In this document: positions 45,558-52,903 of the stretch, piece by piece
Position numbering within the stretch: position 1 is the first letter of the stretch
How the letters are laid out: every line of letters starts with the position of its first letter
Assembly: GCF_004795835.1 (NCBI RefSeq)
Contig: NZ_CP039249.1
Coordinates: 1,050,501-1,114,500 of the forward strand
Length of the DNA stretch: 64,000 nucleotides
Direction of reading: 5' to 3'
Source of the DNA: Sphingomonas sp. PAMC26645
Lineage (GTDB): Bacteria > Pseudomonadota > Alphaproteobacteria > Sphingomonadales > Sphingomonadaceae
Translations under genes and position numbers: made by a program
The notes under the pieces: generated by a model
What the model saw: the letters and a program-made list of their open reading frames with translations, nothing else
Told to the model about the DNA's origin: nothing
Database searches by the model: none

Positions 45558-46802
45558 TCACGCGAACATTTCCATTTGCTTGGGTTTCGGGGCGACGATC
45601 GGGCGGAGTTCGGCCTTGTCCGCTAGTGCTACCGGGCGCCAGTCCTCGGCGATGATGAAGGGGCGGAGCTTACCCACGGATACCGTCAACCTTGCGATAT
45701 CGGCGAGGTGCAGGCGGCGCCAGCGGCGGCTGGTGAGGATGCCGTTGACTGCCTTTACGCCCAGTCCCGGGACGCGGAGGAGCATTTCGCGGGGGGCGCG
45801 GTTGACGTCTACCGGAAAAGAGCCGCGGAATTTGAGCGCCCAGGCGAGTTTGGGGTCGATGTCGAGCGGGAGCATGCCGGTGGCGTCATCGGCGGCGGCG
45901 ACGACCTCGTGCGGCTGGAATTCGTAGAACCGCATCAGCCAGTCGGACTGGTACAGCCGGTGCTCGCGCATCAGCGGCGGACGTTGCAGCGGGAGGACGG
46001 CGCTCGCGTCGGGGATCGGGCTGAATGCGGAATAATAGACGCGGCGCAGGCCGAAGCGGTCGTACAAGGTCGACGCCTTCCGCACTATGTCGCCGTCCGT
46101 AGCCGCATCTGCTCCGACGATCATCTGGGTGGACTGGCCAGCAGGGGCAAACTTCGGCGCGGACTTGTACTTAGCCTTGGCGTCCTTGCCGTCGATGATC
46201 GAGGCCTTCACCTCCGCCATTGCGGTCTCGATGCGGACGCCGTCCTTCTCCGGGGCAAGGCGCTTGAGGCCGTTTGCGGTCGGGAGTTCGACGTTGATAG
46301 AGACGCGATCCGCGTACAGCCCGGCCTGATGGACGAGTTCGGGATCGGCGTCGGGGATCGTCTTGAGGTGGATGTAGCCGCGGAAATGGTGATCCTCGCG
46401 CAAACTGCGCGCCACCTCGACCATCTGCTCCATCGTGTAGTTCGACGACGCGATGATGCCGGACGAGAGGAACAGGCCCTCGATATAATTGCGCTTGTAG
46501 AACGCGATGGTGAGATCGACGACTTCCTTCGCCGTGAAGCGGGCGCGGCGGACGTTCGAGCTCTTACGGTTGATGCAGTAATGGCAGTCGAAGATGCAAC
46601 TGTTGGTCAGCAGGATCTTCAGCAGCGAGATGCAGCGGCCGTCGGGCGCATAGGCGTGGCAGATGCCCATGCCTTCGGTCGAGCCGAGCCCCTTGCCATC
46701 CTTCGAATTGCGCTTGGTCGTGCCCGACGACGCGCACGACGCGTCGTATTTGGCCGCGTCGGCGAGGATCTCGAGCTTTTCACGGGTGTCGAGTTGGGCC
46801 AT
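45558..46802 (-). CDS. Putative DNA modification/repair radical-SAM protein
   Basis: A 414-residue protein of the TIGR03916-like family found with UdgX/DUF4130 genes. The radical-SAM cluster motif is C69-x3-C73-x2-C76 (CIFDCHYC), and further cysteines lie before it (23, 48, 57). Toward the C terminus, NRAPREMLLRVPGLGVKAVNGI is a helix-hairpin-helix, fit for DNA binding. The last residues, KPKQMEMFA, look like a sliding-clamp binding peptide. The reaction is unknown; a role in repair or base modification is inferred from the partner gene. It opens the unit that leads into udgX. Confidence 0.9.
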   Translation of the reverse strand: MAQLDTREKLEILADAAKYDASCASSGTTKRNSKDGKGLGSTEGMGICHAYAPDGRCISLLKILLTNSCIFDCHYCINRKSSNVRRARFTAKEVVDLTIAFYKRNYIEGLFLSSGIIASSNYTMEQMVEVARSLREDHHFRGYIHLKTIPDADPELVHQAGLYADRVSINVELPTANGLKRLAPEKDGVRIETAMAEVKASIIDGKDAKAKYKSAPKFAPAGQSTQMIVGADAATDGDIVRKASTLYDRFGLRRVYYSAFSPIPDASAVLPLQRPPLMREHRLYQSDWLMRFYEFQPHEVVAAADDATGMLPLDIDPKLAWALKFRGSFPVDVNRAPREMLLRVPGLGVKAVNGILTSRRWRRLHLADIARLTVSVGKLRPFIIAEDWRPVALADKAELRPIVAPKPKQMEMFA

Positions 46803-46901
46803 TCGTTCGTCTTACGTTCCGCGAAAAGGGGTGTCGAGTGATGGAGATCAACTTGTCGCTATGTCGTTGTACTCGCCACCTTTCGGGTCGGCCCCGATGC
46901 T

Positions 46902-46940
46902 GGAAGTGCACAAAGTGCAGACGCTGGGAGCATTTTTCCG
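46902..46940 (+). repeat. 40-base dispersed repeat, copy 2
   Basis: GGAAGTGCACAAAGTGCAGA then CGCTGGGAGCATTTTTCCG. Just after it, GTCTGCACTT (46943-46952) is the complement of AAGTGCAGAC (46913-46922), so this copy can fold a 10-bp hairpin that copy 1 lacks. It lies in the 218-base gap upstream of the radical-SAM gene. Confidence 0.65.
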
Positions 46941-47020
46941 ATGTCTGCACTTAAGCCCAGACGTGGACGATTGCGGATTCACGACGGTGGCAGGATCGGG
47001 TTGTGTAGGACACCCGAAAG

Positions 47021-47197
47021 TCAGCCGAACAGATAACGGATCAGGTCGACCATGCCGCCGAGGCTCACGGGCAGGAGCAGCAACAGGAAGAGATAGACGA
47101 AGATCAGGCGGGTCAGTGCTTTCTCGTGACGATACACGGGCTTGCGGGGAGGCAGGTCCTCCTTGCGCGGCCAGATGCTGGATTCGTCGAGGAACAT
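47021..47197 (-). CDS. 58-residue single-pass membrane protein
   Basis: ATG 47197 opens a short frame: a charged start (MFLDESSIWPRKEDLPPRKP), then a hydrophobic helix of about 20 residues (LIFVYLFLLLLLPVSLGGMV) and a short tail ending YLFG. The clear membrane helix, the proline- and charge-bearing head and the fit between two genes on the same strand argue that it is real. It lies 33 bases beyond the smc stop. Family and function not recognised. Confidence 0.6.
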   Translation of the reverse strand: MFLDESSIWPRKEDLPPRKPVYRHEKALTRLIFVYLFLLLLLPVSLGGMVDLIRYLFG

Positions 47198-47230
47198 CGA
47201 GGATCAACGTCGCGAACGGGGATTGTCTCC

Positions 47231-50200
47231 CTACGCCGTTGCAATGAGTCCGGTCGCGCCTTGTAGGTCGACCGAGACCAGCCGGCTGACGCCGCGTTCG
47301 ATCATCGTTACGCCGAACAGGCGGTGCATGCGGCTCATCGTGACGGCGTTGTGCGTGACGACGAGATAGCGCGTGTCAGTGTCGCGAGACATCCGGTCGA
47401 GCAGGTCGCAGAAGCGCTCGATATTCGCATCGTCGAGCGGCGCGTCGACCTCGTCGAGGACGCAGATCGGCGCGGGATTGGTGAGGAACAGGCCGAAGAT
47501 CAGCGCGACCGCGGTCAGCGCCTGCTCGCCGCCGGACAGGAGGGTGAGCGACTGGAGGCGTTTGCCGGGTGGTTGCGCCATGATCTCGAGACCGGCTTCG
47601 AGCGGGTCGTCGGAGTCTATCAGTTCCAAATGCGCGGCGCCGCCGTCGAAGAGCGTGGTGAAGAGGCGCTGGAAATGGCCGTTCACGGCTTCGAACGCGG
47701 CGAGCAGGCGTTGGCGACCTTCGCGGTTGAGCGTGCCGATCGAGCCGCGCAGGCGGTTGACGGCTTGGCCGAGTTCGTCGCGCTCGACCGCATTGCCCCG
47801 CGCGGAATCTTCGAGTTCGGCGAGTTCGGTTTCGGCAACGAGGTTGACCGGGCCGATCCGCTCTCGGTCGGTGGTGAGGCGGTCGTGCGTGGCGGACTCT
47901 TCCGCTGGCGCGCGGACGTCGGCGACCGCGAAGCCGAGGCGTTCGGGGAGCACCGGGGCGGGGCACTGAAAGCGCTCGCCCGAGAGGCGGCCGAGATCGA
48001 GGCGGCGCGCCTCGTGGTTTTCGGCGCGGGCGATCGCGCCGGCGCGGGCTTCGCGGGCGACGGCAACCGCTTCGGTGGCGGCGCGGTGGGCGTCGTCGGC
48101 GGTGCGGGCAGTGGTTTCCGCGGTGCGTTCGGTGGCGAGGAGCGCGTCGGCGGTTGTGCGCGCTTCTTGGTGTTCGGCGTCGAGCGTCTCGATTTCAGCG
48201 TCGAGGGCGGCGGGGCGAGCGGCGATCGCGGTGAGGTCCGCGCCCAGCGTCGTTTCGCGTGAGTCCATGGCGGCTATGCGCTTGGCGGCTTCACCGGCGC
48301 GGGCGCGCCAGCTTCGGGTGTCGGCTTGGGCTGCGGACAGGCGTTCGCGGTGGGTGGCGACGCTGCGGTCTAACGTGGTGCGATCGGCGCGGGCTTGCGC
48401 GACCGCGGCGCGGGCGCGCTCGGCATCGTATTGGAGCGCGGCGACCTCGCGCGCGTTGGCGGTGCCGTCGGGGACGGCGGCCATCGCGGCTTCGGCGCGG
48501 GTGCGGTCGGCGTGCGCGTCGGCGACGTCGTCGGCGATGCGGTGGGCGCGGACGTCGAGGTCTGCCCGCTGGGTGGCGAGGCGTTCGAGCGCGGCGGCGG
48601 CGCGGTCTTCCTGGCGGAGGGCGTCGCGCGCGGTGGTTTCGGCGCGCTGCAGGGCGGCGCGGGCGGTTTGCGACTGGCCTCGGGCATTGGCGATCCGCTC
48701 GTCGATCGCGGCGCGTGTTCGTTCGGCGTCGTCTAGTGCTTTGGCCGCAGCGGGGCGGGTGGCCTGGAGTGCGGCGAGGCGGTTGCGGCGGACGAGGCGT
48801 TCGGCGGCGGCCGCGCCGGTCCCGGTCGCGGTGAAGCCGTCCCAGCGGCGGAGGTGGCCGTCCCGGGTGACGATGCGCTGGCCGACGGCGAGGGGTTGCT
48901 GGCCGTCGGTGTCGACGACGAAGACCTGCGCAAGCCTGCGGGCGAGAGCGGGGGGCGCGTCGACATGTTTTACCAGCGGTTCGGCGTCGGCGGGCGCGGC
49001 GGGGTCGTCTTCGCGAGGCTCGGCGCCCGCCCATGCATCGAGGTTGGTGTCGAGATCGTCGCCGAGCGCGGCGGCGAGCGCGCGTTCGTAGCCGGTGCTG
49101 GCCGAGACGTGGTCGAGCAGCCGGTCGCGGCCGCTGCGCTGTGTTGCCTTGGTGAGCGCGGTCACTTCGCTGTCGATTGCGGCGAGGTCTGCGCGGGCGG
49201 TGGCGCGGGTGGTTTCGGCGGCGTCTCGCGCGTTGGCCGCGGTGGCTTCGTCGGTGTCTGCTTGTGTGATGGCCTGGCGAGCGGACTCTGCGGCGGCGGT
49301 CGCGGTGCGTCGGGCTTCGGCGGCGGTTTCGCGCTCTGCGGCTAGCGGCGCGGGGTCGCCGAGGACACGGAGGGCGGCGGCGATCTGCGCGGCGTCACGA
49401 TCGGCGCGGTCGGCGCGGGTGCGGGCGGCGGCGAGGGCTGCGCTGGCGACGCGGACTTCGGCGGCGTCGCGTGCTTGCGTGGCGAGCGCCTGGGCCAGCG
49501 CGACCTCGGCGTCACGGGCGCTGCGTTCGGTTTCGGCGAGTGCGGCGTCGAGATTGGGGATCGCGGCGGTGGCATCGGCGATCGCGGTGTCGAGCGCCTT
49601 CGCCTCGTCGGCGAGGCGGGCTAGCGCGGCGGCGGCGTCGCTGGCGAGCGATCCTTCGCGCGCGCGGTCGTCGGCGATCCGGGCGCGGGCGTCGGTGAGG
49701 TCGGCGATCCTCCGCTCGACACTGGCCTTCTCGGTTTTGAGTGCGGCGAGGCGGTGGGCGAGATCGCCGACCAGGTCGCGCGCGGCGAGCGCTGCGGTGC
49801 GCGCGGTGGCGACGGCTTCGATCGCGCGATGCTGTGCTTCGGCGGCTGCGCGTTCGGCTGCGGTGGTGGAGTGGACGCGGGTTTCGGCAGCGGCGGCTTC
49901 GGCCTTGGCGGCGTCGGCTGCGGTGGCGGCTTCGCGCCAGCGGGCGAAGAGCGTGCGCGCTTCGGCGACGCGAATCTGCGCGGAGATCAGGCGGTAGCGT
50001 TCGGCGGCGCGGGCCTGGCGTTTCAGCGTGGCGGCGCGCGCGTCCTGGTCGGCAATGATCTCGTCGAGCTTGGCGAGATTGGCTTCGGTGGCGCGGAGTT
50101 TTCCCTCAGCGTCCTTGCGGCGGACGTGGAGGCCGGCGATTCCGGCGGCTTCCTCGAGCATCGCGCGGCGGTCGGCCGGTTTGGCGGCGATGACCGCGCC

Positions 50201-50617
50201 GATCTTGCCCTGGCTGACGAGCGCGGGGGAGTGCGCGCCGGTGGCGGCGTCGGCGAAGAGCAGGCCGACGTCCTTTGCGCGGACGTCGCGGCCGTCGATC
50301 CGGTAGGCGGAGCCGGCGCCGCGCTCGATCCGGCGGACGATCTCGCGTTCGTCGCCTGCTATTTCGGCGAGGATCGAGACTTCGGCGAAGTCGCGCGGGG
50401 GGCGGGTGGCGGTGCCGGCGAAGATGACGTCTTCCATGCCGGCGCCGCGCAGCGACTTGGCGCTGGCCTCGCCCATCGTCCAGCGGAGCGCTTCGAGGAG
50501 GTTGGATTTACCGCAGCCGTTGGGGCCGACGACGCCGGTTAGGCCGGGTTCGATGCGGAGATCGGCCGGGTCGACGAAGCTCTTGAAGCCGGTGATGCGG
50601 AGGCGCTTGATCTGCAT
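47231..50617 (-). CDS. smc: Chromosome segregation ATPase SMC
   Basis: An 1128-residue SMC: Walker A GPNGCGKSN near residue 32, two long coiled-coil arms very rich in Ala, Arg, Thr and Asp, a hinge at roughly 505-600 (GYERALAAALGDDLDTNLDAW, VFVVDTDGQQPLAVGQRIV), then the signature LTLLSGGEQALTAVALIF and Walker B PICVLDEVDAPLDDANIERF. The signature motif has the GGEQ form of bacterial SMC. It should form condensin with ScpA/ScpB, not in this window. The coding bias of its arms makes long empty frames on the other strand. Confidence 0.95.
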   Translation of the reverse strand: MQIKRLRITGFKSFVDPADLRIEPGLTGVVGPNGCGKSNLLEALRWTMGEASAKSLRGAGMEDVIFAGTATRPPRDFAEVSILAEIAGDEREIVRRIERGAGSAYRIDGRDVRAKDVGLLFADAATGAHSPALVSQGKIGAVIAAKPADRRAMLEEAAGIAGLHVRRKDAEGKLRATEANLAKLDEIIADQDARAATLKRQARAAERYRLISAQIRVAEARTLFARWREAATAADAAKAEAAAAETRVHSTTAAERAAAEAQHRAIEAVATARTAALAARDLVGDLAHRLAALKTEKASVERRIADLTDARARIADDRAREGSLASDAAAALARLADEAKALDTAIADATAAIPNLDAALAETERSARDAEVALAQALATQARDAAEVRVASAALAAARTRADRADRDAAQIAAALRVLGDPAPLAAERETAAEARRTATAAAESARQAITQADTDEATAANARDAAETTRATARADLAAIDSEVTALTKATQRSGRDRLLDHVSASTGYERALAAALGDDLDTNLDAWAGAEPREDDPAAPADAEPLVKHVDAPPALARRLAQVFVVDTDGQQPLAVGQRIVTRDGHLRRWDGFTATGTGAAAAERLVRRNRLAALQATRPAAAKALDDAERTRAAIDERIANARGQSQTARAALQRAETTARDALRQEDRAAAALERLATQRADLDVRAHRIADDVADAHADRTRAEAAMAAVPDGTANAREVAALQYDAERARAAVAQARADRTTLDRSVATHRERLSAAQADTRSWRARAGEAAKRIAAMDSRETTLGADLTAIAARPAALDAEIETLDAEHQEARTTADALLATERTAETTARTADDAHRAATEAVAVAREARAGAIARAENHEARRLDLGRLSGERFQCPAPVLPERLGFAVADVRAPAEESATHDRLTTDRERIGPVNLVAETELAELEDSARGNAVERDELGQAVNRLRGSIGTLNREGRQRLLAAFEAVNGHFQRLFTTLFDGGAAHLELIDSDDPLEAGLEIMAQPPGKRLQSLTLLSGGEQALTAVALIFGLFLTNPAPICVLDEVDAPLDDANIERFCDLLDRMSRDTDTRYLVVTHNAVTMSRMHRLFGVTMIERGVSRLVSVDLQGATGLIATA

Positions 50618-50671
50618 TTCTTGCGCCCCCCGACGACTGATGTTGCTGTTATCCCGGACCGTTGCGCTGTT

Positions 50672-50724
50672 GTTTCCCCGCGAAGGCGGGGACCCAGACT
50701 GGGCTCCCGCCTTCGCGGGAGAAC
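50672..50724. repeat. Palindromic element, family B copy 3
   Basis: GTTTCCCCGCGAAGGCGGGG and CTCCCGCCTTCGCGGGAGAAC arms; the left arm has changed from TCTCCCGC to TTCCCCGC without a matching change on the right. It is followed at once by family A copy 4, as B and A are adjacent at 8.1 and 12 kb as well. Confidence 0.8.
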
Positions 50725-50751
50725 AATAAGGAGCTGCCGCTAGTCAAAACT

Positions 50752-50860
50752 CCACCACCCCGGCGAAGGCCGGGGCCCAATTGGGGGGCGGTGCTAACGA
50801 AGGTTGCGCTTCGTTATTTCCACCATTCCATTTGGGCCCCGGCCTTCGCCGGGGTGGTGG
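50752..50860. repeat. Palindromic element, family A copy 4
   Basis: Arms CCACCACCCCGGCGAAGGCC and the complement ending GGGGTGGTGG, longer than other copies by CCA/TGG on both sides. Sits between the smc start and the dsbA-like stop. Confidence 0.85.
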
Positions 50861-50881
50861 TTCCGTGGGGTAGGAGGATGC

Positions 50882-51622
50882 TTACGCCCCAGCCGCCTTC
50901 AGTGCCTTCTCCATCTGATCCCAGCTCACGACCTGATCGAGCTTCTTGTCGTTGATCAGGAACGTCGGCGTACCCGTGACCGTCCCGGCCTGCATCGCGT
51001 TTTCGGTCGGCTTGGCCATCACTTCGAGCTGCTTCTGATCCGCGAGGCACGCGCGCGCCTTCGCTTCCGGGATCCCGCGCTGCTTGACGAAATCGATCGC
51101 GCCCATCTGTTCGGCGAGCTTGGTCGCGACGACCGTCGGCGGCTGGTTGGCGAGCGCCTTTTGCTGGTCGGGGGTCATCGCCTGGAGCTTGTCGAGGAAG
51201 GCGATCTGGTTGCCGTACATCTGCTCGAGGATCGGGAAGAACGGCGCGACGCCGCCGCACTGGCCGAGCAAAGTCAGCGCCACGTCGGGTGCGCCGTGGA
51301 CGAGGAAGTCGCGGAATTCGAAGCTGACCTTCCCGGTCGAGACGTACTTTTCGGTCAGCGGCTTGTACGCTTCGCGACCGAACGCGCCACAGGTCGGGCA
51401 CGAGCGTGCGCCGTATTCGACGAGCTTGATCGGCGCGTTCGGGTTGCCCATCAGGTAACCCTCGGGGGTCTTCACGACCGTCTCGGTCCAGTTCTGGCCG
51501 GCGGGGGCTGCGGCGGCTGCTACCGGTGCGGCGGCGGGCTGGTCGACGTTGCCGGTCGAATCGTTCTTCGAGCAGGCGGCGAGCGCGAGCGGCAGGACGG
51601 CGAGCGTGGTCAGGAACTTCAT
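50882..51622 (-). CDS. DsbA-family lipoprotein, thiol-disulfide oxidoreductase
   Basis: A 246-residue thioredoxin-fold protein with a lipobox signal (MKFLTTLAVLPLALAAC). After an alanine-rich spacer comes NPNAPIKLVEYGARSCPTCGAF with the active CPTC, and near the end the cis-proline loop TGTPTFLIND. It probably oxidises or isomerises thiols on the periplasmic side. The start is ATG 51622; the longer frame upstream is antisense to nothing but reads through its neighbour. It is second in a pair of DsbA-like genes. Confidence 0.9.
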   Translation of the reverse strand: MKFLTTLAVLPLALAACSKNDSTGNVDQPAAAPVAAAAAPAGQNWTETVVKTPEGYLMGNPNAPIKLVEYGARSCPTCGAFGREAYKPLTEKYVSTGKVSFEFRDFLVHGAPDVALTLLGQCGGVAPFFPILEQMYGNQIAFLDKLQAMTPDQQKALANQPPTVVATKLAEQMGAIDFVKQRGIPEAKARACLADQKQLEVMAKPTENAMQAGTVTGTPTFLINDKKLDQVVSWDQMEKALKAAGA

Positions 51623-51648
51623 CGGGTTACTCCAGTGGATCACGTGAA

Positions 51649-52314
51649 TTAGCGGGCGCCGGCCTTGCGGAGCGCGGGTTCGAGCTGTTCCCAGCCGACA
51701 TGCGGGACGAGTCTGCCGTTGAGGTAGAAGGTCGGCGTCGAGTCGATCTCCTTCGGCGCGTCGGCGGTCAGTTTGACGATGCGGTCGATCTCGGGCTGGT
51801 TGGCGAAGCACGCGTTTATCGCGGCGTCCGAGAGCCCGCGCGCCTTGACGAACGCGGTCAGGCCGGAGCCGTCGGCGTTGGCGCGGATCTGGGCCGCGGC
51901 GGGGTACATGGCGAGGCGCGCGGCGTTGCCCTGCTGGAATTCGATTCCGCGCTCGAGCCATTGCGGCTGCGCGGCGAAGATCGCGGACGAGGTGGCGGAG
52001 AAGCCTTTCGGGCCGGTGCAGCGGGCGAGGATTGCTGCCGACAGGTCGAGCCGGTCGCGGATGAAGTGGCGGACTTCGAGGCTGGTCGAGCCCGATGCGA
52101 TCATCTGGCGCTTCAAGACGGGTTCGGACTTCACCGAGAAGTCGGCGCAGTGCGAGCAGGTGTAGCTCGCATATTCGACCAGCTTCACGCGCGCGGCGGG
52201 GTTGCCGATCAGGTACGCGCCCGACGGGAGGATACGCGCGGTTTGCGACCAGTCGCGCTTGGGCGCGGCACCGGTCAGCAGGAAGAGGGCGAAGACGGCA
52301 AGGAGGACGCGCAT
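51649..52314 (-). CDS. DsbA-family periplasmic thiol-disulfide oxidoreductase
   Basis: A 221-residue protein with a signal peptide (MRVLLAVFALFLLTGAAP), YASYTCSHCADFSVKSEPVLKRQ holding the CSHC active site, and DSTPTFYLNGRLVPH as cis-proline loop. It resembles its downstream neighbour and probably arose by duplication. Its ATG shares one base with the dciA stop (TGATG), so it is coupled to a replication gene. Which of the two works with DsbB at 39.5 kb is unknown. Confidence 0.9.
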   Translation of the reverse strand: MRVLLAVFALFLLTGAAPKRDWSQTARILPSGAYLIGNPAARVKLVEYASYTCSHCADFSVKSEPVLKRQMIASGSTSLEVRHFIRDRLDLSAAILARCTGPKGFSATSSAIFAAQPQWLERGIEFQQGNAARLAMYPAAAQIRANADGSGLTAFVKARGLSDAAINACFANQPEIDRIVKLTADAPKEIDSTPTFYLNGRLVPHVGWEQLEPALRKAGAR

Positions 52315-52889
52315 CAGTTGATCCTGGGAAGGCCGTGCGTCGAGGCGACGCCGGCGGCGAGGGATTCGAGGACGGCGCGCAGTTCCGGATCGGCGATGCC
52401 CTTCAGGCTCATACCGAGATCGACGGGGACTGGGCGCAACGAAGGGGGCGCCTTGCGTGGGACGGGTGCGGCGACCTCGCCCTGGCGGATCGCGACCTTC
52501 ACGATGGCGGCGTACCCGAAGAAGCGGTTCACGCGCTCGATGATCTCGGGCGCGATGTGCTGCATCATCGGGGCGTGCGCGCCGCGGACGGTGAGCGTGA
52601 GGACGCCGTCCTGTTTCTTGCCGACCGGGAAGCGGATCGATTCGGGGATGCTCGCGCCCGCCAGTTTGGCGCCGACGATCTCTGGCCAGCGGCTGACGAT
52701 CGACGACTGGACGAAGCCGAATCGCCGGAATGCTGCGCCGCCGATCGCAGGCAACAGCTCGGCGACCGCGCGCGAGCGGTTCTCACGCGGGGCGTCGGGG
52801 TCGGTCCTGCCTTTCACGCGCTTCGTCGCCGGCTTGGGCGTTGCAGGTTTAGGCGCAGAAACGGGCGGCTTGCTCATCTGCGAACCCAT
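52314..52889 (-). CDS. dciA: DciA-type DUF721 protein, replicative helicase loader candidate
   Basis: A 191-residue protein. Residues about 40-145 are the DUF721 domain (FVQSSIVSRWPEIVGAKLAGASIPESIRFP, LTLTVRGAHAPMMQHIAPEIIERVNRFFGYAAI). DUF721/DciA proteins load the DnaB helicase in bacteria without DnaC; that role is inferred. Start ATG 52889 or, five codons in, 52877 (MSKPPVSAPKP). The mutY gene reads away from it with only 14 or 26 bases between the starts. Confidence 0.9.
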   Translation of the reverse strand: MGSQMSKPPVSAPKPATPKPATKRVKGRTDPDAPRENRSRAVAELLPAIGGAAFRRFGFVQSSIVSRWPEIVGAKLAGASIPESIRFPVGKKQDGVLTLTVRGAHAPMMQHIAPEIIERVNRFFGYAAIVKVAIRQGEVAAPVPRKAPPSLRPVPVDLGMSLKGIADPELRAVLESLAAGVASTHGLPRIN

Positions 52890-52903
52890 GCCATAGGCGA
52901 TGC

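Noticed and set aside
46848-47207. A 119-codon minus-strand frame in the smc to radical-SAM gap
   Set aside because: It overlaps the 58-residue membrane protein frame, is Pro/Arg-rich and contains the 40-base repeat; the shorter frame is more protein-like.
47324-50542. Several plus-strand open frames of 100-340 codons antisense to smc
   Set aside because: They are shadows of the Ala/Arg-rich coiled-coil arms of SMC; composition is Gly, Arg, Ala or Ser only and no domain is seen.
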